Source: Sinotaia quadrata (lineage: Eukaryota; Mollusca; Gastropoda; Architaenioglossa; Viviparidae). Taken from it: a stretch of 64,000 nt of DNA. The position numbers and the translations under genes were made by a program. The stretch is taken from positions 16,896,001 through 16,960,000 of the forward strand of contig CM054181.1 in assembly GCA_028829895.1 (NCBI GenBank). The letters are read 5' to 3'. Below, piece after piece: positions 1 to 13,000 of the stretch; the stretch's first letter is position 1; each line of letters begins with the position of its first letter. Under the pieces are notes generated by a model. That model saw nothing but the letters and a program-made list of their open reading frames with translations. It was not told the DNA's origin and ran no database searches.

Positions 1-341
1 AATAAGTAAATTCAAGACAATACTGATAAACAAATAAGTAGGAGACTGAGTTACAAATATATGATAATAAATTCAGCTCGTGCCTTAATGGGTTCATGCA
101 TATTCTAAGTTGTGGATTTGCATGTATTTCACAACTAACCAAAGAGATTTGTTCTTTTAGCATGCAAATGTGACAAAGAAAAGAAACAAGGAAAAGGAGC
201 ATTTCCAGAACATCTGAATGAAAAATATTCATATTTTTTCTTTATAAAAAAAAAGAAAAGAAAAAAACGAAAAGAGTTTGTTATGTGTTTGTGTGCTAAA
301 GTCCTACAACATTCATCTTAACATAAATTTTTATTGTGGCA

Positions 342-431
342 AATGTCTTTTGGCTGAGTGACACCCACTAAAAAAACATACCAGTGACTGTCAAAGCCCA
401 AAATGTTTCTGCTGCATCTTCAAACCAGATA
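342..431. repeat. 90 bp direct repeat, copy 1
   Basis: tgtcttttggctgagtgaca and the following 70 bases match 2082-2170 at about 85%. They are in direct orientation, 1.7 kb apart, with otherwise unrelated sequence between. Confidence 0.85.
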
Positions 432-1620
432 AGAGAAAAATAATCCTTTGATCAGATTGAGTTAGCAAAATTTTCACCCCATTTTGTTTAATACTTATAT
501 AGTAATGTCAATAACATTAGATATATATCCTGACAAGATGGCATTCTTGTAAATCCACAGGGAAGGAAAGAAGAGGCAGTCCTGCATTTAACCCTGGTTA
601 AGATTCAAATTCTCAGATATAAAAATAAGGAAATGAAATAGACAACTTTCCCTCTAATTTTTTCACATGTGCACAGAACTGGTAGTTGCTGGAGCAGTCT
701 CATTTCTGCATGAGCAAAACATTTTTGATTGTAAATTTAACTACTGACTACATACATGTTTGTAATAATGTATAGCTTAGAAATCATGTATAGTTTTCAT
801 ACTTTTATCGCAATAAAAATGTTATTCTAGAATTATGAATGCACTAATTTTGAAACTGCTGCGCAGCATTTTCTGAGCTGCCTAGACGCGCACCTTAGAG
901 AAGTGGAAGTGTTGGAAGTGGCATCAACCTCTGATTTCAATGTAACCGGAGGTTATATTGAATTGGCCTCGGTCTACATGCTTGAATTTCCTTTTTAAAT
1001 CTGCATTAAAATTTAAAATGCAATTGCTGGGCTCAAATCATCAAACTTAGACTATTTTATGATTTCTATAAGAGTTTCCAAGGGTTATTTCTCAAATGCA
1101 AAAGTAATGACTAAACTATGCAAAATGTTTCCAGCAATTTGTTATTATCCACATCTGCTTTCTTCTTGCTCTTGTACAGAGATAAATCACCCACTCAGCA
1201 CGTGACACCAGAAATCAATGCTCAGATACCTTATTTATAACTGGGAGGACAAGTCATCCACTCTGCCAATAAACATGTGGTACTAGAAACATACTTGGAA
1301 GACAGATATACAGGGTTTCTGCACTATCTCTTTATTAAACATCTAATCCAATTTTGGTCAGTGAGAGGTCAAACCATGCATGTCACATGAACACAATGGC
1401 CTTAGGAGAAAATTCATCAAGTAAGTAGAAATCTAGAAGTTTACAGCCAGTTCTTTCCCAGCAATCACCAGAGTGAGCTACTTAAAGCTGCATCAGTCTC
1501 CACTACTGCTATATACTAAACACAAAGTATGAGCCCCCAAAACACCTCAAAACACAAAGCATCTATCATCTTTGGGGAGGGAAAAAAAGCGACAAACAAG
1601 AACAGCAAAAATTATAAACC

Positions 1621-1765
1621 AAAACCAAGAAAAGGCATAATACTGCTTATCAACCAAGAACACTATAAGTAAGGACAACAGTAGGCCAAAACTAAGAAAA
1701 GGCACAATACAGCTTACCAACCAACAACACTACAAGGACGGACAACAGTAGGCCCAAACCCCAAA
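1621..1765. repeat. tandem duplication, about 72 bp x 2
   Basis: Two units of aagaaaaggcataatactgc through ggacaacagtaggcc, with moderate divergence. Confidence 0.8.
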
Positions 1766-2081
1766 CTAAAAATGGTGGGGAATGAATGACACAGTAAAGT
1801 CATAAACATTGCATAAATGTCAGCATTTAGGGCTGCTTGTACTGAAAAAAGGAAGAAAAAAAACTACTTCTCTAACCTGAGGGAGGAGAAGAGATAGAAG
1901 CTCAAAGCCAGACTATATTTTGGTGTGTATGCTAATGGCTAAATTGTTGATTTCAACATATTTTTTGGATACAATACCTTTTGTTTCAGACATTAAGATT
2001 TTATGACAAAAAAGTTCATCTTTGAAAGGTATGCAACAAACTACTGCCCGTAAACAAACTGCTGTTCCATAAATTTTTTTC

Positions 2082-2170
2082 AATGTCTTTTGGCTGAGTG
2101 ACACCCACTGAAAAACACATCAGTGACTGCCAAAGGCCAAAATGTTTCTGTTGCATCTTCTGACCAGACA
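2082..2170. repeat. 90 bp direct repeat, copy 2
   Basis: This is the partner of 342-431. Its minus strand is open over the repeat while that of copy 1 is not, so there is no sign of a conserved coding function. Confidence 0.85.
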
Positions 2171-2253
2171 AGAAATCCATAAGAAGACTGTCAACAATAA
2201 TGGTCAAATGCACTACATTTTAAAAACTGTTTGATAATCTATAACTATAACTA

Positions 2254-4399
2254 GGTAGAACCAGCCTCTATATGGCGATAGCGGACAACTACTAAATTCC
2301 GAAAAATTTACCATTTTGTCACAAGCGCTGTGTTTATGTTCCGTATTTATCACGCTTGTGAAATAGTTTGTTGAATAAAACTATCTTTCAACTTTTCATT
2401 AATGTATTTTTTATTTGTGAGAGAGTGAGTGGAAGCGTGTACGATCGCATTAAATTAGGTACGGTTGGCGTGTTTCAATGGCCGTGGCAAAAATCTCAAT
2501 CTCCGGTTTTACCATCGTGTTTTGATATACCTTGCAAATACTAAAACGGGTTCCGCTACGATCGTCCTATCAGAATGTATCTTATATCAAACTAAAGAAA
2601 AATGAATGTAGAATGCAACCGTGTTAGTTTCGAATCTGTATTTTTATTTTTATTGTATGTAAAAGTTGATTGAAAAAAGCCCTATTTTTCAATTACGTTT
2701 TTGCACGGTTATTTCTGAAAATATAGATTTTTTTCTTATATCAGAAGAAAGTAGAAAATCTCCTCTTTAAAATGGTATATAGTATGACAAAGTGGCATTT
2801 TCGTAGCGGAACCCGTAGAGCGGGAAAGTGTGCAACCCAAGCGTGCGCGAAGTAAACATAGGCCTAACATAAACGAAGCGCGTGATCGCCATGGCGTTGT
2901 CGGCTGTGCTTGTTTCTCTGCTGCGAAAGAATTCACTAAGTTTAATTAACTATAACTCTTGCAGTTGTAAAAAGATTTTAATTAATTATCTGGATAATCT
3001 TTTAAGGCTATTTGACAGAAATAAAGATCGTATCTGTACAGACGGCAATGCGTTCGAGATCGTCATGGACGTGAGCGCGAGTCGACAAGTATAGGCCTTC
3101 TAAACAGTCGTTATTTATCATTTCTGCTGTAAATAAATAACAATGTTTGATAATATCAGTCAGACAATGATCACACATTCTAGATCTTTTTTTCCCCACT
3201 GGTTTATTAACGGACATAAAGATCGTATCTGTACAGACGGCAACGCGTTCGAGATCGTCATGGACGTGAGCGCTAGTCGACAAGGCCTTCTAAACAGTCG
3301 TTATTTATCATTTCTGCTGTAAATTTTATCAACAATGTTTGATAATATCTGTCAGACAATGATCACACATTGATCTTAGATCGTTTTTCCCCACTGGTTT
3401 ATTAACGGACATAAAGATCGTATCTGTACAGACGGCAACGCGTTCGAGATCGTCATGGACGTGAGCGCTAGTCGACAAGGCCTTCTAAACAGTCGTTATT
3501 TATCATTTCTGCTGTAAATTTTATTAACAATGTTTGATAATATCTGTCAGACAATGATCACACATTGATCCTAGATAGTTTTTCCCCACTGGTTTATTAA
3601 CTAAGTTATGATGGATCACGAATGACAGCCATTTAAATTAATTAATCATAACGGGTAGCGCCAATAGCAACAGCCTCAGATACGCATTAATTATTTAGTT
3701 TTTGTGAGGCTATACCCCATCATTGTATCTTTTAAGAGTTGGTAATAGGTTAAATTATTGTTAGGGTTCATTTTACTTGTAAAAATTGGCCAAGACTTTG
3801 AGGGACCATGTTTCAGAATACATAATACTATTGTTTTTATTCAACTTGCCACTAGGTTTCAATTAGCCATCTATCCTTATTTTTAAATAATCATAAATTT
3901 TAAAACATAAGACATCAATAAGTGCATTTTAACTATAAATGTCGGCTAATTTTAAGTTGTTATTTCATTATAATTACTTAAACAAGTCAAATGGAACTCA
4001 AAATAAGCAAAAATGCATTAATATGGTTCATTTTCAGTGTTGGCTCAAAGTGCCATTGCTCAATTTGTGTTTTTTCTCATTTTTGAGAATCAATAACTCA
4101 AAAATTAAGAAAGCTATTGCCTCAGAATAAATCAGGCTTCATGTCAGCATTGGATACATGAGGTATGCAAAAATTTAGCTCTGTTGGATAATCAGTTTTT
4201 ACTTTAGGGTGATGCAAAAATGGTAAATTGTAAAATACGCGTAAAAAGCACTTTTTCCCCAATTTTGAAAATTGCGTAAAAAAAAAAGTAAGAAAGATTA
4301 TGCAACCATTTTTTGTAAACTGACTTCTTTCACCATGATTGTTATATGGTGTAAATTTCATTCATTTCCAAAAACTTTGAAAAAATAGCTGGTTCTACC
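2254..4399. mobile_element. TIR-bounded element, about 2.15 kb, TA target site
   Basis: The left end is GGTAGAACCAGC (2254-2265). The right end is its exact reverse complement (4388-4399). TA flanks both ends (2252-2253 and 4400-4401). The interior has no recognisable transposase. It has a CpG-richer core with three 195 bp tandem units and AT-rich arms. It is probably a non-autonomous DNA transposon. The superfamily is unclear, since a TA target with GG termini fits several. Confidence 0.6.
3021..3605. repeat. three tandem 195 bp units inside the TIR element
   Basis: Units start at 3021, 3216 and 3411 with ataaagatcgtatctgtaca and contain gttcgagatcgtcatggacg. Units 2 and 3 are nearly identical. 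Unit 1 carries small insertions. Short ORFs on either strand here are by-products of the repeat. Confidence 0.9.
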
Positions 4400-4424
4400 T
4401 ACTATAACACTAAAGTTCTGAACA

Positions 4425-6010
4425 TCTCTGAAATATTTATGTGGCAGAATAAATTTGCAAATTTCTATTTCTAGACTTGATTGTTATATAAATTGTTGAA
4501 TGTCAAAGGACCCGACATGGTGCTGATATTTTTAATTGTCAAATTTGGAAGTAAACAACTCTGGTAAAGAATGTGTTATGACTTGCTAATGTAATCTAAA
4601 CCAGTTTTAGGTGGATGAGTAGTTTTTATTATCCAACGGTTAAGATTTAAAAGAACGAGACCAGCTAATGGAATGAGATAAAAAGTTTACATGCTGTAAA
4701 GAATTCTATTGTCTAATCACTTTGAATTTGGAGTGTCAAGAAGTATGGTCATGAAAGTCAGCCGTTAGCTTAATGGTGAGTTAACTGACTAAGAGAAAAT
4801 GAACTTGGAAATATTTCATGCATTTTTGCTGTTGATGTGTTATACTTGCATTTGTAGAGTTGTATTATGTGAGTAGACTATTATTTCTACAAATTGTGAA
4901 CTATGATGCTTATATGTAGTATGCGAAACACTTGACATTGTTTCTACTGAATCAGTTCATAAACTATTATGCTGTATATATGTATCTGGATAATAAATAT
5001 TGTTGCAGGAAACTTTAAGTTGAGATTTGAATGTAAGAAAGAATGGAGTTAAAAATAAATAAACTAGAAACTTAGCGCTTTATCCCTGATTATATTTTAC
5101 AGAGAAAAAGCAGCCTTTTTGTTTTATCTGAATCTCCCGGTTTACTGATTTATAAACTGCTACAATCGTGGTAGATGCAAGAAGTGTTTAAGTGTAAGGA
5201 TTACCCTGCACTCTGTTGATGAATGGTGGCAAAGTATGCTGACTACATTGTGGAATTCTGGTACAAGGAAGTTATGAAAATTGCTACAATTTTTGTCCTG
5301 CTTGAGGGAGCTAATATGGCAGAGCACCAGATTAGCCTCAAGTGAAAAGCAGCTCATCAGTGTTCTACAGCAGAAAACTGAGAGTAATAACATGGACAAT
5401 AAACTTGTGACTTTGTTATGTAAAGCATGCGAAACACTATTGTGACTTCACCTTGACAAGATAATGTACAATTATTGCTTATCTCTAATAACTCCATTTC
5501 TGATAAGAACTATCCTGTAATTTGTATTGACACTAATCTGTTGAATTATGTGTTAGGATTATGAGACTGTATAGTTATTGAAATTATATGAATGTGGTTT
5601 CATGGAAATATCGAAGTCAAGTAATCTCTTTCATTGTATTTGTTATATGTATATTTGATTGTTGATTTAATACATTTATTGTTAATTTTTTTAAAACCTT
5701 TTTACACATATTAATACCATATGTTACAGAAGAATGTGGGTGGATGGTGCTTGCTAAATATAGATTAAAAGGCAGGTTTATCTTCTCCTTTGGTAAGAAT
5801 TTTCTACCTACGGAAATAATGGGAGACAGTAAATGTTTGTCTTTAATGTTGTGGAAAAGAGAAAACATTTAAAGCACCAAGTGAGAGAGATGAGTGGTAT
5901 CTTCTAGAGAATTATTAATAACATAAAGATTCTCATCAATTGTAATTAGTTATAGGTGATTAATTAATAATAATAACCATAACCATTAATTAGCATCACA
6001 ATTTACAACA
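4425..6010 (+). repeat. 1.6 kb dispersed repeat, copy 1
   Basis: This region aligns along its length with the reverse complement of 53255-54880. Shared anchors include tcaagtaatct, agattaaaag, ccaagtgagagaga and aagattctcatca. The copies are about 70-80% alike by eye. It includes a part that is open in copy 2 but broken here. The family is unknown. The left edge starts close to the right end of the TIR element at 4399. Confidence 0.75.
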
Positions 6011-6465
6011 AAAATATTAGAAGCATTTCTTTCAGTTAAATTACTTTTTTTCAGGACAATTCTGTAAATGTACATATACAATTTTTAAAAAATGTAAATA
6101 ATAATAATTGTGTGATTGTGTGTGTGTGTGTGACTCTTTGGATCAAGTATCAACACAGTCTACTTAAATCTTAAAAGTCTGGTGGTAGTGAGAATTAATA
6201 AATATTAAGTAAATAATCTGTCAGGGAAAAAAGTGTAAAAATGAATGTTTAAATTAGCTATTAAAAACGAAATAACAGCCATTCACATGTAAATCTTAAC
6301 TAGACCAGAAATGTACATAATTAAATATTTATTTACATTTAATCCCTTGCCTGCACAGCTTTTAGAACATTTGTAACTTCATTCCTATGGAGCTGTACTA
6401 ATTTTACACAAGGATTATCTGCTCAAAACCAGATTTAAAAATAAAGAAATCTGGAGAGTTAGAGG
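6011..6465. other. AT-rich spacer with a (TG)n run
   Basis: Short (TG)n near 6112-6132. An AATAAA on the minus strand near 6330 could serve the ORF at 6466-6650. Nothing else was seen. Confidence 0.5.
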
Positions 6466-6650
6466 CTAAATGAGGGCAAGGACAGCCAAGTCTTTGGGAA
6501 CTATTTCATTCTTTGGTTTGGAAACTGCTGGATCAGCAGTGAAAGTTAAATGCATGTTTGTCCCTTTTCTCACAGGTGCCACATTAGACTTTTTATTTTT
6601 GTTTGATGCACTCAGTCTTTTATGGCTCCCGTGAGGACTTCCTCCTTTCA
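6466..6650 (-). CDS. unassigned terminal-exon-like ORF
   Basis: This is an open frame of about 61 codons beginning two bases after an AG (tgaataccag) and ending in a TAG stop. It contains KGGSPHGSHKRLSASNKNKK, then HLTFTADPAVSKPKNEIVPK. The composition (basic, Ser/Lys/Pro-rich, no long AT-driven bias) looks protein-like, and tttatt on the plus strand near 6330 gives an AATAAA downstream of the stop. It cannot be spliced to MDN1 e33, which ends in phase 0, because an acceptor here gives phase 1 or a stop. It could be the last exon of another minus-strand gene or a chance ORF. I do not recognise it. Confidence 0.25.
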
Positions 6651-6816
6651 CTGGTATTCAGAGAAAAATTTATTGCATGATCTAGTACTAAGCTTATATA
6701 CTGGTAGACATCCAGTATATATGGTGAAAAAATGAATAAAGTGATATTAAACATAATTTGGCCAAAATGTCTCACATTGTATAGTTACCAACAGCAAGGA
6801 ATATTTCATTGAGTAC

Positions 6817-7062
6817 CTTTACAGCCAATTCAGTGAAAACAGCTAAGAGAACTGACAACATCTTCCCCAGCGTTCGATGCAGAGACACAGACTCCGCAAC
6901 ATGTGTCTCTAACATGTGCAAGTAGATTTTTAACAATGGATGGCACTGAAGCAATAGTCTGGAACAAACTGAAGCCGGCTGTTCAGGAAAGACACTTGAT
7001 ATGTCCGAAGAATCTGTTACCCTTCCTAAATGTGTTATAATTTCTTGCAAAGAATTCACCAC
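6817..7062 (-). CDS. MDN1: MDN1 exon e33 (most downstream seen)
   Basis: The exon has 246 bases, 82 codons, phase 0. It starts VVNSLQEIITHLGRVTDSSD and ends LLAVFTELAVK. HRTLGKMLSVLLAVFTELA is a hallmark of the end of the midasin stem. In human the next residues are GFCLP and then the acidic GEGATEFHDYEGGGIGEGEG. The donor AAG|gtactc is followed by open frame for 15 codons, then a stop. No phase-0 exon resembling the expected continuation was found between 1 and 6816, so the D/E-rich and MIDAS exons must lie further left. Confidence 0.97.
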
Positions 7063-10000
7063 CTGGAACAAAAGAGCAACTAGAACTTTTCAACTATTCC
7101 ACAATGTCCACAAACTAAAGATATATCAAATAATAATCTTCAAAATGACAATGAATACTACTTTATAAACACTTCCATCATTCACTAAAAATATCAGATG
7201 AATCAAACCACATACCTCCTGGCTCTGAAAATCAGTTGCTTGCTGCCTAAGGTCATCAGCGAGAATCAAGAGGTGTTTGTCCTTCAAACTCTTATCTTCA
7301 CTGTCATTTTCATCCTCTTCACTTTCTTTAGTTTTCTTCCTAGCATCATTCTGACCTTTTACCAGCCTTTGAATGTTAAGTAAGGTTGATTCCACCAGTC
7401 GTTCTAAACGTTCAGCAAACACAGAGACAATATCAGTGCTTGCCTGACTGAGCGAACATGAAGCCATATGAACACCAGCTGTTTTCTCGCCATCAGAATC
7501 TTTCATTAACAAGGGACAACAGAAGTGATCTTCTGCCAAGCGGTTCTTCCACAATGTGAAGTTCAGGTACACTTTCCTGATGGAGACAATGAGGAATGAA
7601 ATAGAACTTGTGCTGCTTCTGGTTTTCCCTGATGGTGTAACATACAGTGAGTTGATGACTTCTTGCAATCCTTGCCCAATGCTAGCCAATTCATCCATAG
7701 TAGCTGAGATGAGCTCAGTATCTTCCCTAGAAAACAAATATTAACACAGCAAATATAAAATCAATATCAACTAGTTAATGCAAAGCAAAAAGAAACCTTT
7801 CAAGTGGACATGTGTTACATTATCTTCTTTGTTTATTTTCAAAAGTCTTTGTATCATTGAAATAAGTTTTTAAAAGATTAAAAATGCTAATAACTCTGTA
7901 AATAAAGTAAACCTCTTCATCCCAACCAAAGCATACCAAAGTTACTGCAATTGTTTTAAACAATGGATAATAATTTAATTCTGCTTTACAAATGAGTAAA
8001 ATGTTTAAAAAGTTAAAACATTTAAATGAAATGCAAGTAATTAAGGCTGTATAAACTAAACATTTAACATCACACACATAATTAAAATTTGTTGATTATG
8101 CAAACAAGAAAAGAAAATTCAGATACAAATAGGCAGGTAGTTTTGTGTGTTATTCTTTTACCACAGTGATGTTTAAAAAACATTTTAAAAATAATTTAAA
8201 GAAAACATTAACTGCTGAGGACAATAATAAGTCTCAGTAATTTGCTCAAAACCAAAATGACAGTACAAATGACATTCAGCTGATCGTGAAATCCTCAAGT
8301 CTGTGTTTAACTGCACATAATTTCACTGCTAATACTTTAACTTTACATTAATTGAATCTAAAAATTTAGAAGATGCTTCAGTTTTACATATACCTTGTAA
8401 AGAGAATCTTGTCTGAAATGGTTGCCAGCCTGTTTTGTTTAATCTGAGCTTGATCAATAATAGTCTGGAAAGAAAAAGAAATATATAAAACTGTTACATT
8501 TTGAAATAATTTTTTAAAACATCGATGATTAAAATAGAAATAAATAAATGAACTATTTTTGTTTTAAATAAAAAAATAAATCTCAACCCTTACTTCAATA
8601 CTCAGACAGAAGTTATATTTTTATCTAAACAATTTGTTAGTGAGCAGACTATGATTTAATGTATTAATCACCTAATTTTTTATTTTTCTGTCATTGTGGG
8701 GCTTTATGATAGATTTTAAGAAAATTGACCCACAAAAATAAATTTTAAAAAAATTATTGGGAATCTGAAACAAATAACCTTCCCTCCTCCAAGAATTTGT
8801 GTACAACATAGTAAAAACAAAACTAAATAAATAAAAAAGATTTCTGTAAAAGAAACCAAAGTTTCAGTCCAAATGTCTCATTTATGCATGATCTTAACCT
8901 CTTGGTCTCCTTGTCTGTAGGATGGGTCATTTTGTTCTATCTCTTTAACTTCTGCAGACAGAACAAAATGACCCATTCTACAGACAAGGAGACCAAGAGG
9001 TTAAGATCATGCATCATAGAACTATGTGCCCCATTCTACAGAAATTAGAGATAGAACTAAATGCCTCAATCTCTTTAACTTCTGCAGATTGAGGCATTTG
9101 GTTCTATCTCTAATTTTTGTAGAATGGGGCACTTAGTTCTATCTCTTTAACTTCTGTAGAATGAGTTATTTAATTCTCTCTCTTAACTTCTGCTGAATGG
9201 GGCACTTAGTTTTAACTCTAACTTCTGTAGAATGGGGCACTTAGCGTTATCTCTCTTTAACTTCTGTAGAATGGGGCACTTAGTTCTATCTCTTTAACTT
9301 TTGTAGAATGGACATTTAGTTCATTTCTGCAGATATCTATCAATCAACACGATCTTCAAGAGCTACATATTTTGTGACCATTTAAGTTTATTATTATATA
9401 TAAAATAACCAAAATCATGTTCAAAATAAAAAAAAACAGAAAAAACTTTTTAATAGCAGCATAAAAAATAACACCATATTTATTGTATTTTAATATTTCT
9501 AAGTATTACAGAAAATTCAAAGACGGAGTAAAAAATTAAAAGACATACAAGGACTTAAAATAAATATAATTTTACGAATCAAGCAAAACAGGACAATTTT
9601 AATACAGCTTGCATACCCTGCATATTTATATATCTATCCTAACATTCACAATGTTTTATAGCATTTACTTTGAGTGCTATGGATACTTTCTTCTTACCTT
9701 AATACTGTCAAAACACTTTGACCATAAATTATTCCCGAGCTGCAAGTAAGCCATTTGGGGCAAATCCTCGGGTGTAAATGGGGAGGGGTTGGAAGTTGCA
9801 GAAAAGTCACCGGGAGCAGGGCAGGCTTGTAAGAGCAATGAAAACTGGGTTAAGCCCTGCACTACCTGGGTCAATTGATGTTTAGCTTCCATCTGAAAAT
9901 AAGGAATTTTTTTTAATGGCAAAATTTGTAAAGAGAATGAAACACATCTAATAATAAAACAAAGTTTGTGAATGAACAATCCAACATTTAAACACTGATA

Positions 10001-13000
10001 CAATTTAAAACATTTTTAAAATAGATTTGTGTAATATATACAATTTGATTTTATGCATTCGGCTATTCTGAAATGAAAAAACACTGACATACCAGCCAGT
10101 ATTTGGTTCTGCTCTGTGGTGGCAGAAAGTTCTCATTTGTCTTCAATGACTCGAGAACTGTCACATGTTGTCTGTTTTCAAAGAAAAATTAAAAAAAAAT
10201 ATAGAGGCATAAATATCAAGAGTACATTCAAGATTCCACAAAACCTTTAAATTGGTAGATAATAACTTTAGCTACCAAAACTATGAAATATGCTAAAACT
10301 AGTATTGGGTAAAGTGTGTGCATGAGAGAGAGAGAATGTTCATGCTGTGAAATGATTAATAATGTGCCATCATTGGCATTTTTCTTTTATCTAACCTTAT
10401 CAAAAAGGAAGCGGGGTGGGGTGGGGTGGGGTGGGAAATCCACCAATGCAGAGAACTACCAGTAATATTTTTCTTGCCTAAAGTAGGGTAAGTTCGAAAA
10501 GCTCCTATAGTTACTCTTTTATTTGAAATAAAAAATCATTGATAGACATACAGGAAAGCTTCATGTTCTTCTGCCCAAATAAAGCAATTACACATATCTG
10601 GGTGCCATATTAAAAATACTTGCATGGATCAGAAAAATTACTGTGTTGTGATAATATGTCATTTGGCCGAGAGACTGCCAATAAACTTGATTTAATGCCA
10701 GTCATAAACCAAAGCAGTATTATAGCATCCTCGGGCTAGACATGAAACTCATATTGCAGTTTCAAGCCGTGGAATGGATGCTGTTTGCACAAATGAACTT
10801 TTCATAAATCATTGCAACAATTTGTTTCAAAATAAATAAATACTTAAATTACAAAGGTAAGTAAACAATTCCACAATTATATTTGTGCCTGGCATACTTC
10901 AGAAGCATGAAATGTTGGAAGAGATCAGTCAATTGCTTCCGATGTGCAAGGTAAATGCCTGTCAGGTGCTCCACAAAACCCTGGCAACGTTCTATGTTTG
11001 CAGGTCCAAGTTCCTGAATCACATAAAATACCATCAATAAAATGGGTGCTATTGATAAGAAGTTATTACTCTTGTTTTTTTCAAAAAACTACTCTATATT
11101 GATAAGATTAGCATCTTAGCAGTGCTAACATTAATCAAAAAAATACCAAAACAAAATTTAAAACCACAGATTATAAATTGTATGTGGATATATTCTTGAA
11201 TGACATGCTAAATAATCATAACAGAAATACTGTTCATTTTCTGGTGTGAAAGATGGTTATTTTACTCAAATGAGAACTTAAAATGAATGACTACTGAAAA
11301 GAGTATCAAAATGTCTTACAAACTCTAACTCTTCTACCTAATTTTCAAAAAATCTAGCAAAAATACCTTAGCTGGTGAATGCAAAGACACTGAGAACTGA
11401 GCCAAGCGAGACAGGCAGCGCCTAAAGTAAATTTCACACCCTTCCCACAGTCCGACCAAAGGCTCACTGCAAGATAAAATAATTAAATATTAGATGAATG
11501 TTCTGTCAACAAGGGCCAAATACTCGTCAAGAAACTTCTTTCTGTCATCAAAAGCCAAACGCTTTTCCAGTAAGCAAACATGTATGGATAATTTCAAACT
11601 ATTTTTAGTGTCCACAGTAGGGATTCTACATGTCTACTTGCAACTAGGCACCTAGAACTTCAGCATCCTACAAAGTAACACTGAAGAAAAGCAAATTGCA
11701 AACAGTTTATCAAAAGTACAGTTCCTTAACTTACACTATTTAGCATCCTACAAAATAAAACTGAAGAAAAGCAAATTGCAAACAGTTTATCAAAAGTACA
11801 GGTCCTAAACTTAAACTATTTAGCAAAGAAAAATCAAATTCCATTCAAATAAAATATTTGTGAAAAGGGCTCATAAAGCACCAGTTCAAAGTAAACACAG
11901 CAAGAAACTAACTCACTTCTTATTCAAATGTGCATAAATGTCAAGTGGGGGTAACTTCAGTGCACTGTCAATATGATTCTCTGTCTTCTTGCTTAGGCCT
12001 TTTTTATATGACAATCCTGAAAAGCAATCTTTGCAAAGTGAACAAACTCATAACTTCATCTTATTTTCCATTGACAAAAATATAAAAAAATTAAGTGTTT
12101 TACTCAAAACAAAATAAAAGAATGTGACAAATAGTTAAAGAATTTACAATTATGGGGTCAAAAATTTCTATAAGCTTTTAGTTGACAAGCAAGAGAAACA
12201 CAAGCAACATAATACACCAAAGAAATGTAACTCCAAGCTACACACATCAAACTTTACACCAAGAGTAAACATTTAAAAACGTTAAAATCCTTAGAGCAAA
12301 CTACATCATTAGAAAGAAAAAAATGAAGTGACGAATTGGTTACTCACCAAGAGAAGCTAACTGCTTGAATAGATCAGCCAAAGCTTTACGCTTATGCAGG
12401 TTTATGTGCTTTGCTTCTGATGTCTGTTTCTTCTTGTCTGCAGTCTGTGCAACAACAATGCAATAACATTTCATTCAAGTTCAGATTCAGAGAACTGCTA
12501 CTCCTACTTTAGCAAAATAAAAGCTAAATGAAAGGAGTGAGAGCGCTGCGTCTAGTTCAGGAGCACAGCCTTCTTGTTGCCTTAAATTACAAATACTGAA
12601 GTTTCACAGAGTTAGTGAAGCATAATAGGCATTACCCAGTGAGACCTAAAATTACATATAAAATACAGGCCTTACCAACAGTGAAGTTTAACAAGTTTAG
12701 TTAATCTAAAATTATAAATATAACAGAGGCATTACCAGCAATGAAATTTAACCTAGTGGAGCCTAATTACCAGCAATGAAGTTTTAAAATAACAAAGTGT
12801 TGGTGAATAGTGTAATTGGGATAATGAACAAAGAAAAATATCAATACTAAGTTTTTACAAAATTAAAATATTTAAAAAAAACCCATCTAACAATGAATTT
12901 CTGAATACTGCTGAAAGAAAGTGTACTACCAATGCTGTATTTGTGTTGTAATTAAATATTCCATCAACCTTTCCTCACCCCATCCATTCCAATGCATTGC

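Larger units (their letters stand above)
1..2251. other. non-coding left flank
   Basis: AT-rich sequence without a supportable exon. It holds the duplications at 342/2082 and 1621-1765 listed above. It is presumably MDN1 intron, since no phase-0 continuation of e33 was seen here. Confidence 0.5.

Noticed and set aside
3008..3283. ORFs in the 195 bp units (HVHDDLERVAVCTDTIF and the opposite frame)
   Set aside because: Repeat-derived, with no start or homology, and the frame is not kept in all three units.
7198..7744. Plus-strand ORFs at 7198-7383 and 7556-7744
   Set aside because: Antisense shadows of MDN1 exon e32.
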